Below are positions 1 to 8,298 of a stretch of DNA of 64,000 nt, piece after piece. Source of the stretch: Acidobacteriota bacterium (GTDB lineage Bacteria; Acidobacteriota; Blastocatellia; UBA7656); assembly GCA_016201275.1 (NCBI GenBank), contig JACQDB010000077.1, positions 20,476 through 84,475 of the forward strand, in the 5' to 3' direction. Within the stretch, counting starts at the first letter, position 1. Each line of letters opens with the position of its first letter. Position numbers and translations under genes: made by a program. The notes under the pieces are model-generated. The model ran no database searches. It was not told the origin of the DNA and saw only the letters and a program-made list of their open reading frames with translations.

Positions 1-1
1 G

Positions 2-61
2 ATGACTTTTGATTCGCCTATGCCGCAAGCCATGCAGACCATCTGGCAGCGCTTTGCATAA
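2..61 (+). CDS. Possible C-terminal end of a truncated gene
   Basis: The frame beginning at base 2 is open from the window edge to a TAA at 59-61 and would encode a C-terminus ending in PQAMQTIWQRFA. It is convergent with the nitrilase-family gene. Only about 20 residues are visible, so no function can be assigned and the reading frame itself is uncertain. Confidence 0.25.
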   Translation: MTFDSPMPQAMQTIWQRFA

Positions 62-178
62 TGATGAACTTCATATGCGGCTATCAAAATGCTGCGGTCA
101 TCGTGACACAGAGCGCTTGCCAGATTGACGACCAATTCTTCACTCTTTCTCCCTTTCTCCCCTTCACCCCCACGCCTG

Positions 179-1048
179 TCATTTCTCGCAGAGCGGGTCA
201 TACATATCGGGTCGGCGGTCACGGTAAAATTGCCAGTGGGTGCGGACTTCGCGGATTTCATCGAGGTTGAGATCGGCGACGATCAACTCATCTTGATCGG
301 CGCTGCCTTTGGCCAGCACGCTGCCATCAGGATTGCAGAAATACGACGAGCCGAAAAATTCGCCGATGTTCCAAGGCGCTTCCGTGCCGACGCGGTTGAT
401 GGTGCCGACGAAATAGCCGTTGGCTACAGCGTGAGCGCGTTGTTCCAAATCCCATAAATAATCGGCGTGGCCTTTGGTGGTTGCCGAGGGGATGAAAACG
501 ATCTCCGCGCCGTGCAAACCCAGCGCCCGTGCCCCTTCAGGGAAATGCCGGTCATAGCAAATGTAAACGCCTATGCGGGCATACTTGGTCTCGAAGGTGG
601 GAAAGCCCAGATTGCCGGGGGTGAAATAAAATTTCTCCCAGAACCCCGGCAGGCAATGCGGAATATGGGTCTTGCGATATTTGCCTAGATAGCTGCCATC
701 GGCATCAATGACGGCAGCAGTGTTGTAATAAACGCCGGTCATCTCTTCTTCATAAATCGGCACGACGATGACCATCTGATGCTGCCGGGCAATCTCACAC
801 ATCAATTGCGTAGTCGGCCCATCGGGGATGCGCTCGACCAGTTCATACCAATGCGGATTTTGTTCGGCAGGAAAATAGGGACCGTAAAACAGTTCCTGAA
901 GACAAATGATCTGCACGCCTTGTTGGGCGGCGTCGGCAATCATGGCGATGTGTTTATCCAGCATCGCCTGTTTGATTTTTGCTATCGGTTGTTCAGCCGT
1001 CTCGACGTTACTGGCTTGTATGAGTCCACATCTGACGATTCGTGACAT
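179..1048 (-). CDS. Nitrilase-superfamily amidohydrolase (beta-ureidopropionase / N-carbamoylputrescine amidase type)
   Basis: This 289-residue cytoplasmic C-N hydrolase probably cleaves a carbamoyl or amide bond. The nitrilase catalytic triad is visible: Glu52 in LQELFYGP, Lys126 in GKYRKTHIP and Cys164 in YICYDRHFPE. Length and the CYDRHFPEGAR block fit the beta-ureidopropionase/N-carbamoylputrescine amidase branch. The ATG at 1048 has an AAGGA stretch about a dozen bases upstream. It lies downstream of, and codirectional with, an SsnA-like aminohydrolase, 143 bp away across a palindromic repeat. That pairing suggests pyrimidine, purine or other cyclic-amine catabolism. The exact substrate cannot be read from sequence. 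Confidence 0.88.
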   Translation of the reverse strand: MSRIVRCGLIQASNVETAEQPIAKIKQAMLDKHIAMIADAAQQGVQIICLQELFYGPYFPAEQNPHWYELVERIPDGPTTQLMCEIARQHQMVIVVPIYEEEMTGVYYNTAAVIDADGSYLGKYRKTHIPHCLPGFWEKFYFTPGNLGFPTFETKYARIGVYICYDRHFPEGARALGLHGAEIVFIPSATTKGHADYLWDLEQRAHAVANGYFVGTINRVGTEAPWNIGEFFGSSYFCNPDGSVLAKGSADQDELIVADLNLDEIREVRTHWQFYRDRRPDMYDPLCEK

Positions 1049-1083
1049 AATTGAATAGTTCCTTTCTCTCGTTCGATATTAAA

Positions 1084-1191
1084 GATGGTGGATGAAATAA
1101 CCTGCAAGGCTTGAGTGCTTTTCCCAGGCCTTGTACGGACGACCACCGCAGGGTCGCCCGTACAAGGTTGCACTTGCTTTCATCCACTATC
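1084..1191. repeat. Palindromic repeat element (family C) between the two amidohydrolase genes
   Basis: The outer ends are imperfect inverted repeats (GATGGTGGATGAAA and TTTCATCCACTATC). Inside lies a near-perfect palindrome at 1129-1167 built on CCTTGTACGG and its complement around CGACC/GGTCG. The same core recurs at 5897-5979 and 41999-42240. A lone outer end, GATGGCGGATGAAATAA, sits at 4018-4034. The structure resembles a small non-autonomous element; it may also form an RNA hairpin between the genes. Confidence 0.7.
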
Positions 1192-2529
1192 CTAACTGCG
1201 TTGCAATTTCGCCCAGAGTTTCGCTGTCGCCCGGCGCGCCTGTTCATAAATCCGTTCTTCATCAAGCCTTGATTGGCGGTTTCGCATGATGAAATCTCCG
1301 TTGACCATCACGCTGTCAACGGTAGCCGAATTCATGCCAAAGACAAAATGCCAAGCGAAGTTTTCCGCATTGATGGGCGTTGGTGTTGGATAATTCAAGA
1401 CCATTAGATCAGCCGCCGCGCCGGTATCCAGCGCACCAAGTTCGACGCCGAAAATTTCCGTAGCCAGGCGTTGATTGTTGGCCAGCGTGCCGAGCCAGTG
1501 GTCGGCGCTGAAAGGAGTTTGCGCGTCGCGGCCTTTGAAAAAAGCGAATTGGGTTTCGGCAAATAAATCCGCGCCGATGCCATCGGTTCCCAACACAACA
1601 CGCGCACCGAATTGCGGCGTCGGCGCGTAGCCGACTTGATTGTTCATATTCGAGCGCGGATTGTGCGCCAGCCACACCCCGGCCTCACGCGCCATTTGAA
1701 GGTCGCGTGCGTCCAAGTGCGTGCCGTGCGCGAGAATAGTTTGGCGATGGAGAGCATCGTGTTTTGCCAAACGCTCAAGGAGGCTGAGGCCGTATTGTTG
1801 CCGTGCGTCTTCAACGTCGCATAAATCTTCGGCGACGTGTATGTGCAGCCCTGCATCATAGTCGCGCATCAAGGCGGCGCAGGCTTCAAGCGCTTCATCC
1901 GCCAAGGTGAACGAAGCGTGTGCGCCAACCAGGCCGCGAAACAGCGACGCTTCAGGCGAGGTCGCGGCGCTTTGGTTAGGCCGGTCAACAGGGGTTGTTG
2001 ATTTCAGGAAAGCGCGATTCTCTGCGATGCCTTCCTCACGGAGCCAGCGTCCGCCGCGATCCGTCACTTCATAACACAGGACGCCGCGCACGCCGACTTT
2101 TTCAAGCGCCTCGCGGACGATTGATAGAGAGCCTTGGATATGCGAAGGCGAAGCGTGATGATCGAATAAACAAGTTGTCCCGCTACGCGCCGCGTCCAGC
2201 GCGCCCACCAGCGCGCTCCAATAAATCGTCTCTTCATCAAGCGCGGCATCAAGTCGCCACCAGATGAGTTCCAGAATCTCTTTGAAATTATGGGGCGAGC
2301 GCGGCGGCGCGGGCATTCCTCGCGCCAGTGCCGAATACAGATGAGTGTGCGCGCAAACCATACCCGCCATCACAATTTTGCCGCCGAGGTTTAGGACTTC
2401 TTCACCATCGCAAGGTGCTAGTTGAGCGCCGCGTTCGCTGATGCGCCCGTTGCGAATTCGCAGGCTGGTGCGTTCGACAGCCACAGGGTTGAGCGTGATG
2501 AGAGTAGCATCTTGTAACAGGTACGCCAT
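1192..2529 (-). CDS. ssnA: SsnA-like aminohydrolase (amidohydrolase superfamily)
   Basis: A 445-residue cytosolic metal-dependent hydrolase. The ligands of the deaminase branch are visible: HTH at 61-63 (CAHTHLYSALARG), LHIHVAED, ILAHGTHL and the Asp in VVLGTDGIGAD. The segments EILELIWWRLD, FDHHASPS and CYEVTDRGG are characteristic of the SsnA group, which sits near guanine deaminase and chlorohydrolases and is found in purine/uric-acid degradation contexts. The ATG at 2529 has GAGGG upstream. It is probably co-transcribed with the following nitrilase-family gene. Substrate unproven. Confidence 0.85.
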   Translation of the reverse strand: MAYLLQDATLITLNPVAVERTSLRIRNGRISERGAQLAPCDGEEVLNLGGKIVMAGMVCAHTHLYSALARGMPAPPRSPHNFKEILELIWWRLDAALDEETIYWSALVGALDAARSGTTCLFDHHASPSHIQGSLSIVREALEKVGVRGVLCYEVTDRGGRWLREEGIAENRAFLKSTTPVDRPNQSAATSPEASLFRGLVGAHASFTLADEALEACAALMRDYDAGLHIHVAEDLCDVEDARQQYGLSLLERLAKHDALHRQTILAHGTHLDARDLQMAREAGVWLAHNPRSNMNNQVGYAPTPQFGARVVLGTDGIGADLFAETQFAFFKGRDAQTPFSADHWLGTLANNQRLATEIFGVELGALDTGAAADLMVLNYPTPTPINAENFAWHFVFGMNSATVDSVMVNGDFIMRNRQSRLDEERIYEQARRATAKLWAKLQRS

Positions 2530-2570
2530 AATTTTTCAGCCCTCAGCCAGGCAGCACAAAATACGCTGGG

Positions 2571-2673
2571 TTAGAGCGTGTCGCAGAATTCCAGCAACCG
2601 CCCATATCTTGCGGATAGTTAAACTTCACCTACAATATCTGGACAGAAAATCCATTTATGCGCCACGCTCTAA
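2571..2673 (+). repeat. MITE-like element A, copy 1
   Basis: A 103-bp element with terminal inverted repeats TTAGAGCGTG(T)CGCA and TGCGCCACGCTCTAA. It holds an internal imperfect stem around GCGGATAGTTAAACTT. Two further copies lie at 17866-17969 (same orientation) and 57225-57324 (opposite orientation). It has no coding capacity. It fills the spacer between the divergent-end MFS gene and ssnA. Confidence 0.75.
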
Positions 2674-2708
2674 TTACTACGAAACGGTTTTCTTAGGCGC
2701 TGGCGAAT

Positions 2709-3977
2709 TCATGCAACGGTTTGTAATTCGGCTTCAGCTTGTTCCTGTAGGCCGCCCAATCGTCGAATCTCCGGCCAGACCAGCGCAATTAACAGCACCA
2801 CCAGAATCGTGCCGACGCCACCGGCGGCAACGGCAATCACCGTTCCCAACAAAGAGGCCGCAACGCCCGATTCAAATTCGCCCAACTCGTTTGACGCGCC
2901 CAGAAAAACATTATGCACAGCCGCCACGCGGCCACGCAGTTCATCCGGGGTTCGCACCATTAAGAGGGTTCCGCGAATGATAACACTGACCTGGTCGAGG
3001 CCGCCAAGTAGAGCCAGCATCAACAACGACAGCGGCAAAGAAGTTGACAGCCCAAAGACGATGGTGGCCGCGCCGAACCCCGCAACCGCCCATAACAACG
3101 CTTGTCCGGCGCGTTGAAACGGCGGACGATGAGCAATCAACACCGCTACGATGACCGCACCGATTGAAGGCGCGGCGCGCAACCAGCCCAACCCCGCAGG
3201 GCCGACGTGAAGAATGTCTTTGGCAAAGATGGGCAGAAGCGCGGTGGCCCCGCCCAGCAACACAGCAAACATATCCAAAGTGATGGCGGCCAAAATCACT
3301 TTGGTGCGGCGTATGAAAGTGGTGCCTGCGGCGAGCGAACGCAAAGTGAAAGCGGCACGCGCCGCACGCGGAACGCGCACGCGCAGCGCGAGAATAAGCG
3401 TTAAAAAAATTAATCCGGCGACGACGTTCAAGGCATAAACCACCGCCGCTTGATGCCTCCAGCCAATGAGCAAACCGCCCAACGCCGGACCGACGATGAC
3501 CGCCAGTTGCCAAGCGCTGCTGCTCCAGGTCGCAGCGTTTTGAAACGTCGTCGGCGTGACCGTGTGCGGCAGAAGCGCAGAGATCGCCGGGTTTTGAAAA
3601 GCGCGCGCCAGCCCGATGGCAAACAGGCTCAGATAGATTGCCCACAAAGGGCCTGGGTTGATGGACAACCACGCCAGACTGAGCGCCGCAGCGACCAGCA
3701 AGCTTTCGGTAATGGCGATAATTTTTTTCGGCGGAAATTGATCGGCAACGTGACCCGCCGGAAGCACAAAAAGAAAGATCGGCAAGACTTGAACAAATCC
3801 TACAAGACCAAGCGCCAAGGCCGAAGAGGTGCGCTCGTAGAGTTCCCAACCGATGGCGAGGCCAAGCATCTGTTGCCCTGTGACGCCGATGAATTTGCCG
3901 ATGACCAGCAAACGAAACTCCCGAAACCGCAATGCCGCAAACGCATCATGCTGTTTTTCCGAATCCATAAGCAGCAT
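2709..3977 (-). CDS. MFS transporter
   Basis: A 422-residue integral membrane protein with alternating hydrophobic segments consistent with about 12 helices. The N-terminal block (LRFREFRLLVIGKFIGVTGQQM), a loop ending in AGHVADQFPPKK that matches the MFS A-motif position, and LFAIGLARAFQNPA match the MFS_3 / EntS-like exporter group. Such proteins usually export small molecules or drugs by proton antiport. The start at 3977 has no clear Shine-Dalgarno, and an ATG three codons downstream is an alternative. Substrate unknown; no neighbour indicates one. Confidence 0.85.
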   Translation of the reverse strand: MLLMDSEKQHDAFAALRFREFRLLVIGKFIGVTGQQMLGLAIGWELYERTSSALALGLVGFVQVLPIFLFVLPAGHVADQFPPKKIIAITESLLVAAALSLAWLSINPGPLWAIYLSLFAIGLARAFQNPAISALLPHTVTPTTFQNAATWSSSAWQLAVIVGPALGGLLIGWRHQAAVVYALNVVAGLIFLTLILALRVRVPRAARAAFTLRSLAAGTTFIRRTKVILAAITLDMFAVLLGGATALLPIFAKDILHVGPAGLGWLRAAPSIGAVIVAVLIAHRPPFQRAGQALLWAVAGFGAATIVFGLSTSLPLSLLMLALLGGLDQVSVIIRGTLLMVRTPDELRGRVAAVHNVFLGASNELGEFESGVAASLLGTVIAVAAGGVGTILVVLLIALVWPEIRRLGGLQEQAEAELQTVA

Positions 3978-4160
3978 TGTAACGCTTCGCGTTGCCTACG
4001 GCTATTTGCCTGTTTAAGATGGCGGATGAAATAAAGTGAAAGTTCAGAGTTACGCCTTTAGGCGTGAAGCGTCTGCGTCAACTCACGCCCAAGCTCGACA
4101 CTGTACATTTTTCAGAGGCGAACCAATCTTGCTAACCCTACCAACTGCTGTCGGGGATGC

Positions 4161-4290
4161 TTAAAGCGGTTTGGGTTTGAGATTACGGAAACCTCAAACC
4201 CGTTAAGCGGCGGTCGAAGACCGGCGCACGGTCGAAGACCGCTGCTCAACGATAAGGTGTTCCGTACACACATATGAAAACCGCTCTAAA
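4161..4290 (-). repeat. MITE-like element B, copy 1 (reverse orientation)
   Basis: About 130 bp with ends TTAAAGCGGTTTG and AAAACCGCTCTAAA. A long internal palindrome contains GCGGTCGAAGACC and its complement. Copies at 42085-42212 and 57578-57722 share the ends, a CATATG block next to one end and the GTTGAGC / GCTCAAC internal arms. Confidence 0.72.
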
Positions 4291-4324
4291 GTTCAACCTA
4301 CGAAACACCGCAAAACTTCAACCA

Positions 4325-4630
4325 ATCCCCCCGATGGCAATCGGGGGATAGTTAAAATCCAACCTACAAAACGCGGCCAACGATAAACGAATCCCCCCGA
4401 TGGCAATCGGGGGATAGTTAAAGTCCAACCTTGCCTGAGGCTCAAGGCTGGACTTTAACCTTCCCCCAACTGCCGTTGGGGGGATTGCAAAAAATTTTGC
4501 TTGCCTGCTCTGGTAGGTTGGATTTTAACCTTCCCCCAACGGCAGTTGGGGGATTGCAAAAAAGCTTTGCTTGCCTGCTCTGGTAGGTTGGGCTTTAACC
4601 CTCCCCGCGATGGCAATCGGGGGGATTCAG
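4325..4630. repeat. Cluster of five C5/G5 palindromes with shared flanks
   Basis: Five short hairpins (CCCCCGATGGCAATCGGGGG or CCCCCAACNGCNGTTGGGGG types) lie near 4327, 4393, 4463, 4533 and 4602. They are separated by repeats of GTTAAARTCCAACCT and of TTTGCTTGCCTGCTCTGGTAGG. The two halves are mirror images about 4438, where GTTAAAGTCCA and TGGACTTTAAC form a long stem. No gene was found in 3978-4822 apart from these elements and MITE B copy 1. Spacing and palindromy do not fit CRISPR. Confidence 0.7.
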
Positions 4631-4822
4631 GCGAATGACCCGACCGCCTCGCCTCTCAGTTCGTAAACTTCTCAGCGGCGCGCCACCTGGAGTGAATCCG
4701 CTTTTTACTTTCACCCCTTGGAATGAGTCAACTACCACTGCCTCTGGCGGTGGCTTCAAGAAAGAGTGAATGCTTGTGAGCAGACCAGGTGAATAAAATT
4801 GGCTGAGATTGAATGAAGCTAC

Positions 4823-5860
4823 TTATGGTTTTTCGAGACGAGTTTTGTGATCGCTGTGCCGTTGGCGCAACCAAGAGAGGAAGGCCATTACTTCGCGCAT
4901 CAGGCCGCCATTTTCGGAACGGCGAAATGCCGCCAACCGATTTTGCAGAAAGCCTACGAAAAACCAGAGGCGAGTTTCGCGTTCAAACGCGGTTGATGAA
5001 TCACCGGTCAAGCGTTCTTTACACCACGCCAACGCATCTCGACACGCCTGTTTATAGAGGTGCGCCGGCACATCGAACAAGCGACCGGCGGAACGCTCGA
5101 AATCGGCGTCGCGCAGCAACGCATAAAAATGTCCATGTCCGCGATGCCACTGGCGATGATAGCTTTTGCTGAAGCGCTCGGCCTGCACTGCCGTGGTGAC
5201 GACCAGTTCGGGAAGATACATCTCCTGCAATCCGGCGTTCCATAAACGCTGATGCAATTCGTGGTCTTCCATTGAACCGATGCGGTTTTTGACGCGCTGC
5301 AAGACGGGCGAAAATAACCCTGTGCGCTTCAAAGCTTCGCGGCGCAAAGCGAGATTGGCGGCGACCAGCCCAAGCGGATTTTCGGCGTTGATGCGAAAAG
5401 CTTGGTCGCCATAATCCTGTAGCGCCAGCGGCATCCAATGCTGTCGCGTCAACCATTCGGGAAACGCGCCGCACCCTTGCGGCAAGACCTTGCCACCGAG
5501 TCCGGCGAGGTCAGGATGTTCAGCGAAAGCGCGTTTGATGGTCGCCACCCAATTTCGACTGACGCATACATCATCATCAAAAAACGCCAGTATAGGCGCA
5601 CGCGCCTGGGCGATTGCCGCGTTGCGCGCAAACGAGACGCCCTGCTGCGGCTCGAATAGATAACGCGCCGGTACAGGGCTTGGTGACAACATCGCTTCGC
5701 AGACCTCGCGGGTGCGGTCGGTCGAATGATTGTCAACGACGAGGAGTTCGTAACGCACCTGCGGACAATCTTGCGCGAGGATGCTGGCGATAGCCTGCGG
5801 CAACAATTCGCAGCGATTGTAGGTGCAGAGAATCACCGCTATGTCGAACGACTCACTCAT
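4823..5860 (-). CDS. GT2 family glycosyltransferase
   Basis: A 345-residue GT-A fold glycosyltransferase, probably cytoplasmic face, adding a sugar to a polysaccharide precursor. Visible are the N-terminal nucleotide-binding strand AVILCTYNR, VVDNHSTDRT, the acceptor-side block QQGVSFARNAAI and the metal-binding FFDDDV. I chose the ATG at 5860 (MSESFDIAV). The open frame upstream to 5989 runs through a palindromic repeat and is not conserved-looking. It is the last gene of a minus-strand unit with the Wzt/Wzm-type exporter. Sugar specificity cannot be inferred. Confidence 0.88.
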   Translation of the reverse strand: MSESFDIAVILCTYNRCELLPQAIASILAQDCPQVRYELLVVDNHSTDRTREVCEAMLSPSPVPARYLFEPQQGVSFARNAAIAQARAPILAFFDDDVCVSRNWVATIKRAFAEHPDLAGLGGKVLPQGCGAFPEWLTRQHWMPLALQDYGDQAFRINAENPLGLVAANLALRREALKRTGLFSPVLQRVKNRIGSMEDHELHQRLWNAGLQEMYLPELVVTTAVQAERFSKSYHRQWHRGHGHFYALLRDADFERSAGRLFDVPAHLYKQACRDALAWCKERLTGDSSTAFERETRLWFFVGFLQNRLAAFRRSENGGLMREVMAFLSWLRQRHSDHKTRLEKP

Positions 5861-5896
5861 GATTGCTCCGTAAGTTTGAGAGCCTTGATCATAAAT

Positions 5897-5979
5897 GTAC
5901 GGGCGATCCTGCGGTGGTCGCCTCTCTTTGAAATCTATTGGCTTTGAAGAAGGGGCGACCACCGCAGGATCGCCCGTAC
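5897..5979. repeat. Long perfect inverted repeat (family C)
   Basis: Two perfect 26-bp arms (5897-5922 and 5954-5979, each containing CGATCCTGCGGTGGTCGCC or its complement) surround a loop of about 31 bp. The right flank (AAGGTTGCACTT...CAATCCTAAC) matches the right flank of the element at 1084-1191. It lies in the 213-bp spacer upstream of the GT2 gene and would form a very stable hairpin in the transcript between wzt and that gene. Confidence 0.8.
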
Positions 5980-6073
5980 AAGGTTGCACTTTATTGCCGC
6001 CACAATCCTAACCGGCGGCCTTCATCCGATGACCGACGAGAGGCTTTCTGCTCTTTCACAAAACTCTACGTTG

Positions 6074-7321
6074 CTATGAAACTACATTGCTGACCGCCGG
6101 TTCGGCGGCGAGGTGCGACGCCAACGACTCGCGTTGATGTCGCCATTGGTGCGGCATATAAAATTTGCCATAGACCAAGCGCCCCGGATCAATGCGTAGC
6201 AAGGCGCGTTGATATTGCCAGTCAATGTGGCTGCCTTCGGGGGCGGCGCGATGCTTGATCGTTGCGTCCACATAATAGATGCCCGGCAACAAGCCAATTT
6301 CGGCGCAACCGAATTCAATCACCCCCGCGCCGGGTTCTATATCAATCGGGTCGCCGCTGACTTCGGTGGTGAACTGACTAATCAATTCGCGGCTGCCGGA
6401 AAAAAAGAGCACCTCGAAGACGCCATCCTCGATGCGCTCGTGGGCAAAATATTCCAGGCGTACTTGCAAAGGTTGGCCGGTGTCATAGGCTTCTGTGGGC
6501 TTGCCGTTCAGGTCGAAAAGTTGCAGCCCGGTAATCTCTGCGGCTTTGGTAATCAACAGCCCGTGCAGATCAGGCGGCGAAAAATCTGCCGCCGTGTGCT
6601 GATATTGGTTGACCACATCGAACGAAGAACCGCTGGCGACAATCTCGCCCTGGCGCATCAACAAGGCACGCTTGCACAAACGCTGCACTGCGCCGAGGTC
6701 GTGCGAAATAAATACGATAGTGGTTCCCGACCGTCTGAGGTCTTCGATGCGGCGCAGACATTTGGCTTGAAAGGCCAGATCACCGACCGCCAGCACTTCA
6801 TCGAGCAACAGTATGTCGGGGTCAAGGTGCGCCGCTATGGAAAACCCCAGCCGCACATACATACCCGATGAATAGCGTTTGACGGGCAAATCCAGAAACG
6901 GTTTGATCTCGGCGAATTCGACGATGCTTTCGAGTTTTTTGGCAATCTCGCGGCGGCGCATACCAAGAATCGAGCCGTTCAGATAAATGTTTTCGCGCCC
7001 CGTCAATTCAGGGTGAAAGCCGGAACCGACTTCGATGAGCGCCGATAAACTGCCGTTGATTTTGATCTCGCCGGTGGTGGGCGAGGTGATGTTCGAGAGC
7101 AGTTTTAACACCGTGCTTTTGCCCGCCCCGTTAGGGCCGATGATACCCAGCGATTCGCCGCGCTCGACTTCAAAGCTGACATCTTTCAGCGCCCAAAATT
7201 CTTTCGAGCGTCGCCACAGGCTTTGCAATTTGCGAACGACTTTGTGGGGCGAAGCGTCGGCGTGATCTTCTTCGCGGATTTTGTACTTTTTCGAGACTCC
7301 ATCAAATTTCAAATCAAACAT
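6074..7321 (-). CDS. wzt: Polysaccharide ABC exporter, ATP-binding subunit (Wzt-like)
   Basis: A 415-residue ATPase that would energise export of an undecaprenyl-linked polysaccharide. Walker A GPNGAGKST is at 62-70, the signature region is YSSGMYVRLGFSIA, and Walker B is ILLLDEVLAVGD. The unusually long distance before Walker A and the roughly 170-residue C-terminal extension, rich in beta strands, match Wzt proteins whose extra domain recognises the glycan end. The C-terminal part contains LQLFDLNGKPTEAYDTGQPL, typical of that domain. It lies 21 bp after the permease gene. Polymer chemistry is unknown. Confidence 0.92.
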   Translation of the reverse strand: MFDLKFDGVSKKYKIREEDHADASPHKVVRKLQSLWRRSKEFWALKDVSFEVERGESLGIIGPNGAGKSTVLKLLSNITSPTTGEIKINGSLSALIEVGSGFHPELTGRENIYLNGSILGMRRREIAKKLESIVEFAEIKPFLDLPVKRYSSGMYVRLGFSIAAHLDPDILLLDEVLAVGDLAFQAKCLRRIEDLRRSGTTIVFISHDLGAVQRLCKRALLMRQGEIVASGSSFDVVNQYQHTAADFSPPDLHGLLITKAAEITGLQLFDLNGKPTEAYDTGQPLQVRLEYFAHERIEDGVFEVLFFSGSRELISQFTTEVSGDPIDIEPGAGVIEFGCAEIGLLPGIYYVDATIKHRAAPEGSHIDWQYQRALLRIDPGRLVYGKFYMPHQWRHQRESLASHLAAEPAVSNVVS

Positions 7322-7342
7322 GATTGTTCGGCTCCGCTGGTG

Positions 7343-8230
7343 CTAGATGATGTCCGCCATAGTGGCTTCCATGTGTTTGAAGTAGGTGTAAGAAATAATC
7401 AGCAGGGCAAACGAGATGAACGCCGATAATCCCAAGGTGTAAAAATCAGGGGCTGCGCCGTTCAACACCGTCTGACGAAAATTTTCGACCAGGCCAACCA
7501 GCGGGTTTAACACATACAGCGAACGCAATCGCGCTGGCACGGCGCTCAACGGATAGATCACCGGCGTGGCGAACATCCACAGTTGCAGGATGAGCGGAAC
7601 GGCTACGCCGATGTCACGAAAGCGCACCTGAGTGGCGGAAAACAGCAGCCCCATAGCAATGGCAAAAGCGGTCAAAATCACCACGATGGGCAAGGCATAC
7701 AGCGCGTTCCAACTCGGCGGCACGCGATAATAAATCATCAAGCCCGCCAACACCGTTGAGGCGATCAGAAAATCGAACAAAGCGGCAAAGACATAAGTGA
7801 TGGGCAGAATCTCTCGCGGAAAATAGACTTTGGTGACCAGTTGCGTGTGACTGACCAGACCGCTTGTGGCGTTGGCCAACGACGTAGAAAAGTAGGTCCA
7901 CGGCAACAATGCGGCATAGGCGAATAACGCATAGGGCGCGCCATCGCTGGGCATTCTGGCAAACAATGAAAAGATGATGGTGAAGATCAGCATCATGGAA
8001 AACGGTTGTAGAATCGCCCACGACACGCCCAGCGCCGATTGTTTGTAACGCACCTTGATGCGATGCACCGTCAAGGTATAAAGCAGGTCGCGGTAGTGAA
8101 ACAGTTTGCTGAGGTTGGCAGGCAAATTCAGGCGCGTCAAGGAAGGCGGACGGATTACCGACAGACGACGCGGCGCAACGCTTTCAAAAGTTGAAGCGCG
8201 GATTGCCTCCACAGGATTTCGACTAGCCAT
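7343..8230 (-). CDS. wzm: Polysaccharide ABC exporter, permease subunit (Wzm-like)
   Basis: An ABC-2 type permease of about 295 residues with six predicted membrane helices, partner of the ATPase encoded immediately downstream. The family block VRYKQSALGVSWAILQPF is present, as are the amphipathic N-terminus (LFHYRDLLYTLTVHRIKVRYK) and the C-terminal LNPLVGLVENFRQ. I chose the ATG at 8230 (MASRNPVEA), with GGGAG about 13 bases upstream, over a GTG at 8269. Order: GT2, permease, ATPase, GT2. Confidence 0.92.
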   Translation of the reverse strand: MASRNPVEAIRASTFESVAPRRLSVIRPPSLTRLNLPANLSKLFHYRDLLYTLTVHRIKVRYKQSALGVSWAILQPFSMMLIFTIIFSLFARMPSDGAPYALFAYAALLPWTYFSTSLANATSGLVSHTQLVTKVYFPREILPITYVFAALFDFLIASTVLAGLMIYYRVPPSWNALYALPIVVILTAFAIAMGLLFSATQVRFRDIGVAVPLILQLWMFATPVIYPLSAVPARLRSLYVLNPLVGLVENFRQTVLNGAAPDFYTLGLSAFISFALLIISYTYFKHMEATMADII

Positions 8231-8298
8231 ATTTTCGATCTTGCTCCCTGATGTGCGGCAAGGCTTCACGCGCCTTGCCGTTCGTGGTTATTTTTTCT

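Noticed and set aside
2941..3849. Alternative minus-strand open frame of 302 codons
   Set aside because: It is a shifted frame of the MFS gene, Cys/Arg/Ser-rich and without hydrophobic segments.
4325..4630. CRISPR array
   Set aside because: Units are palindromes in mirrored orientation with repeated, not unique, interval sequence and no cas genes.
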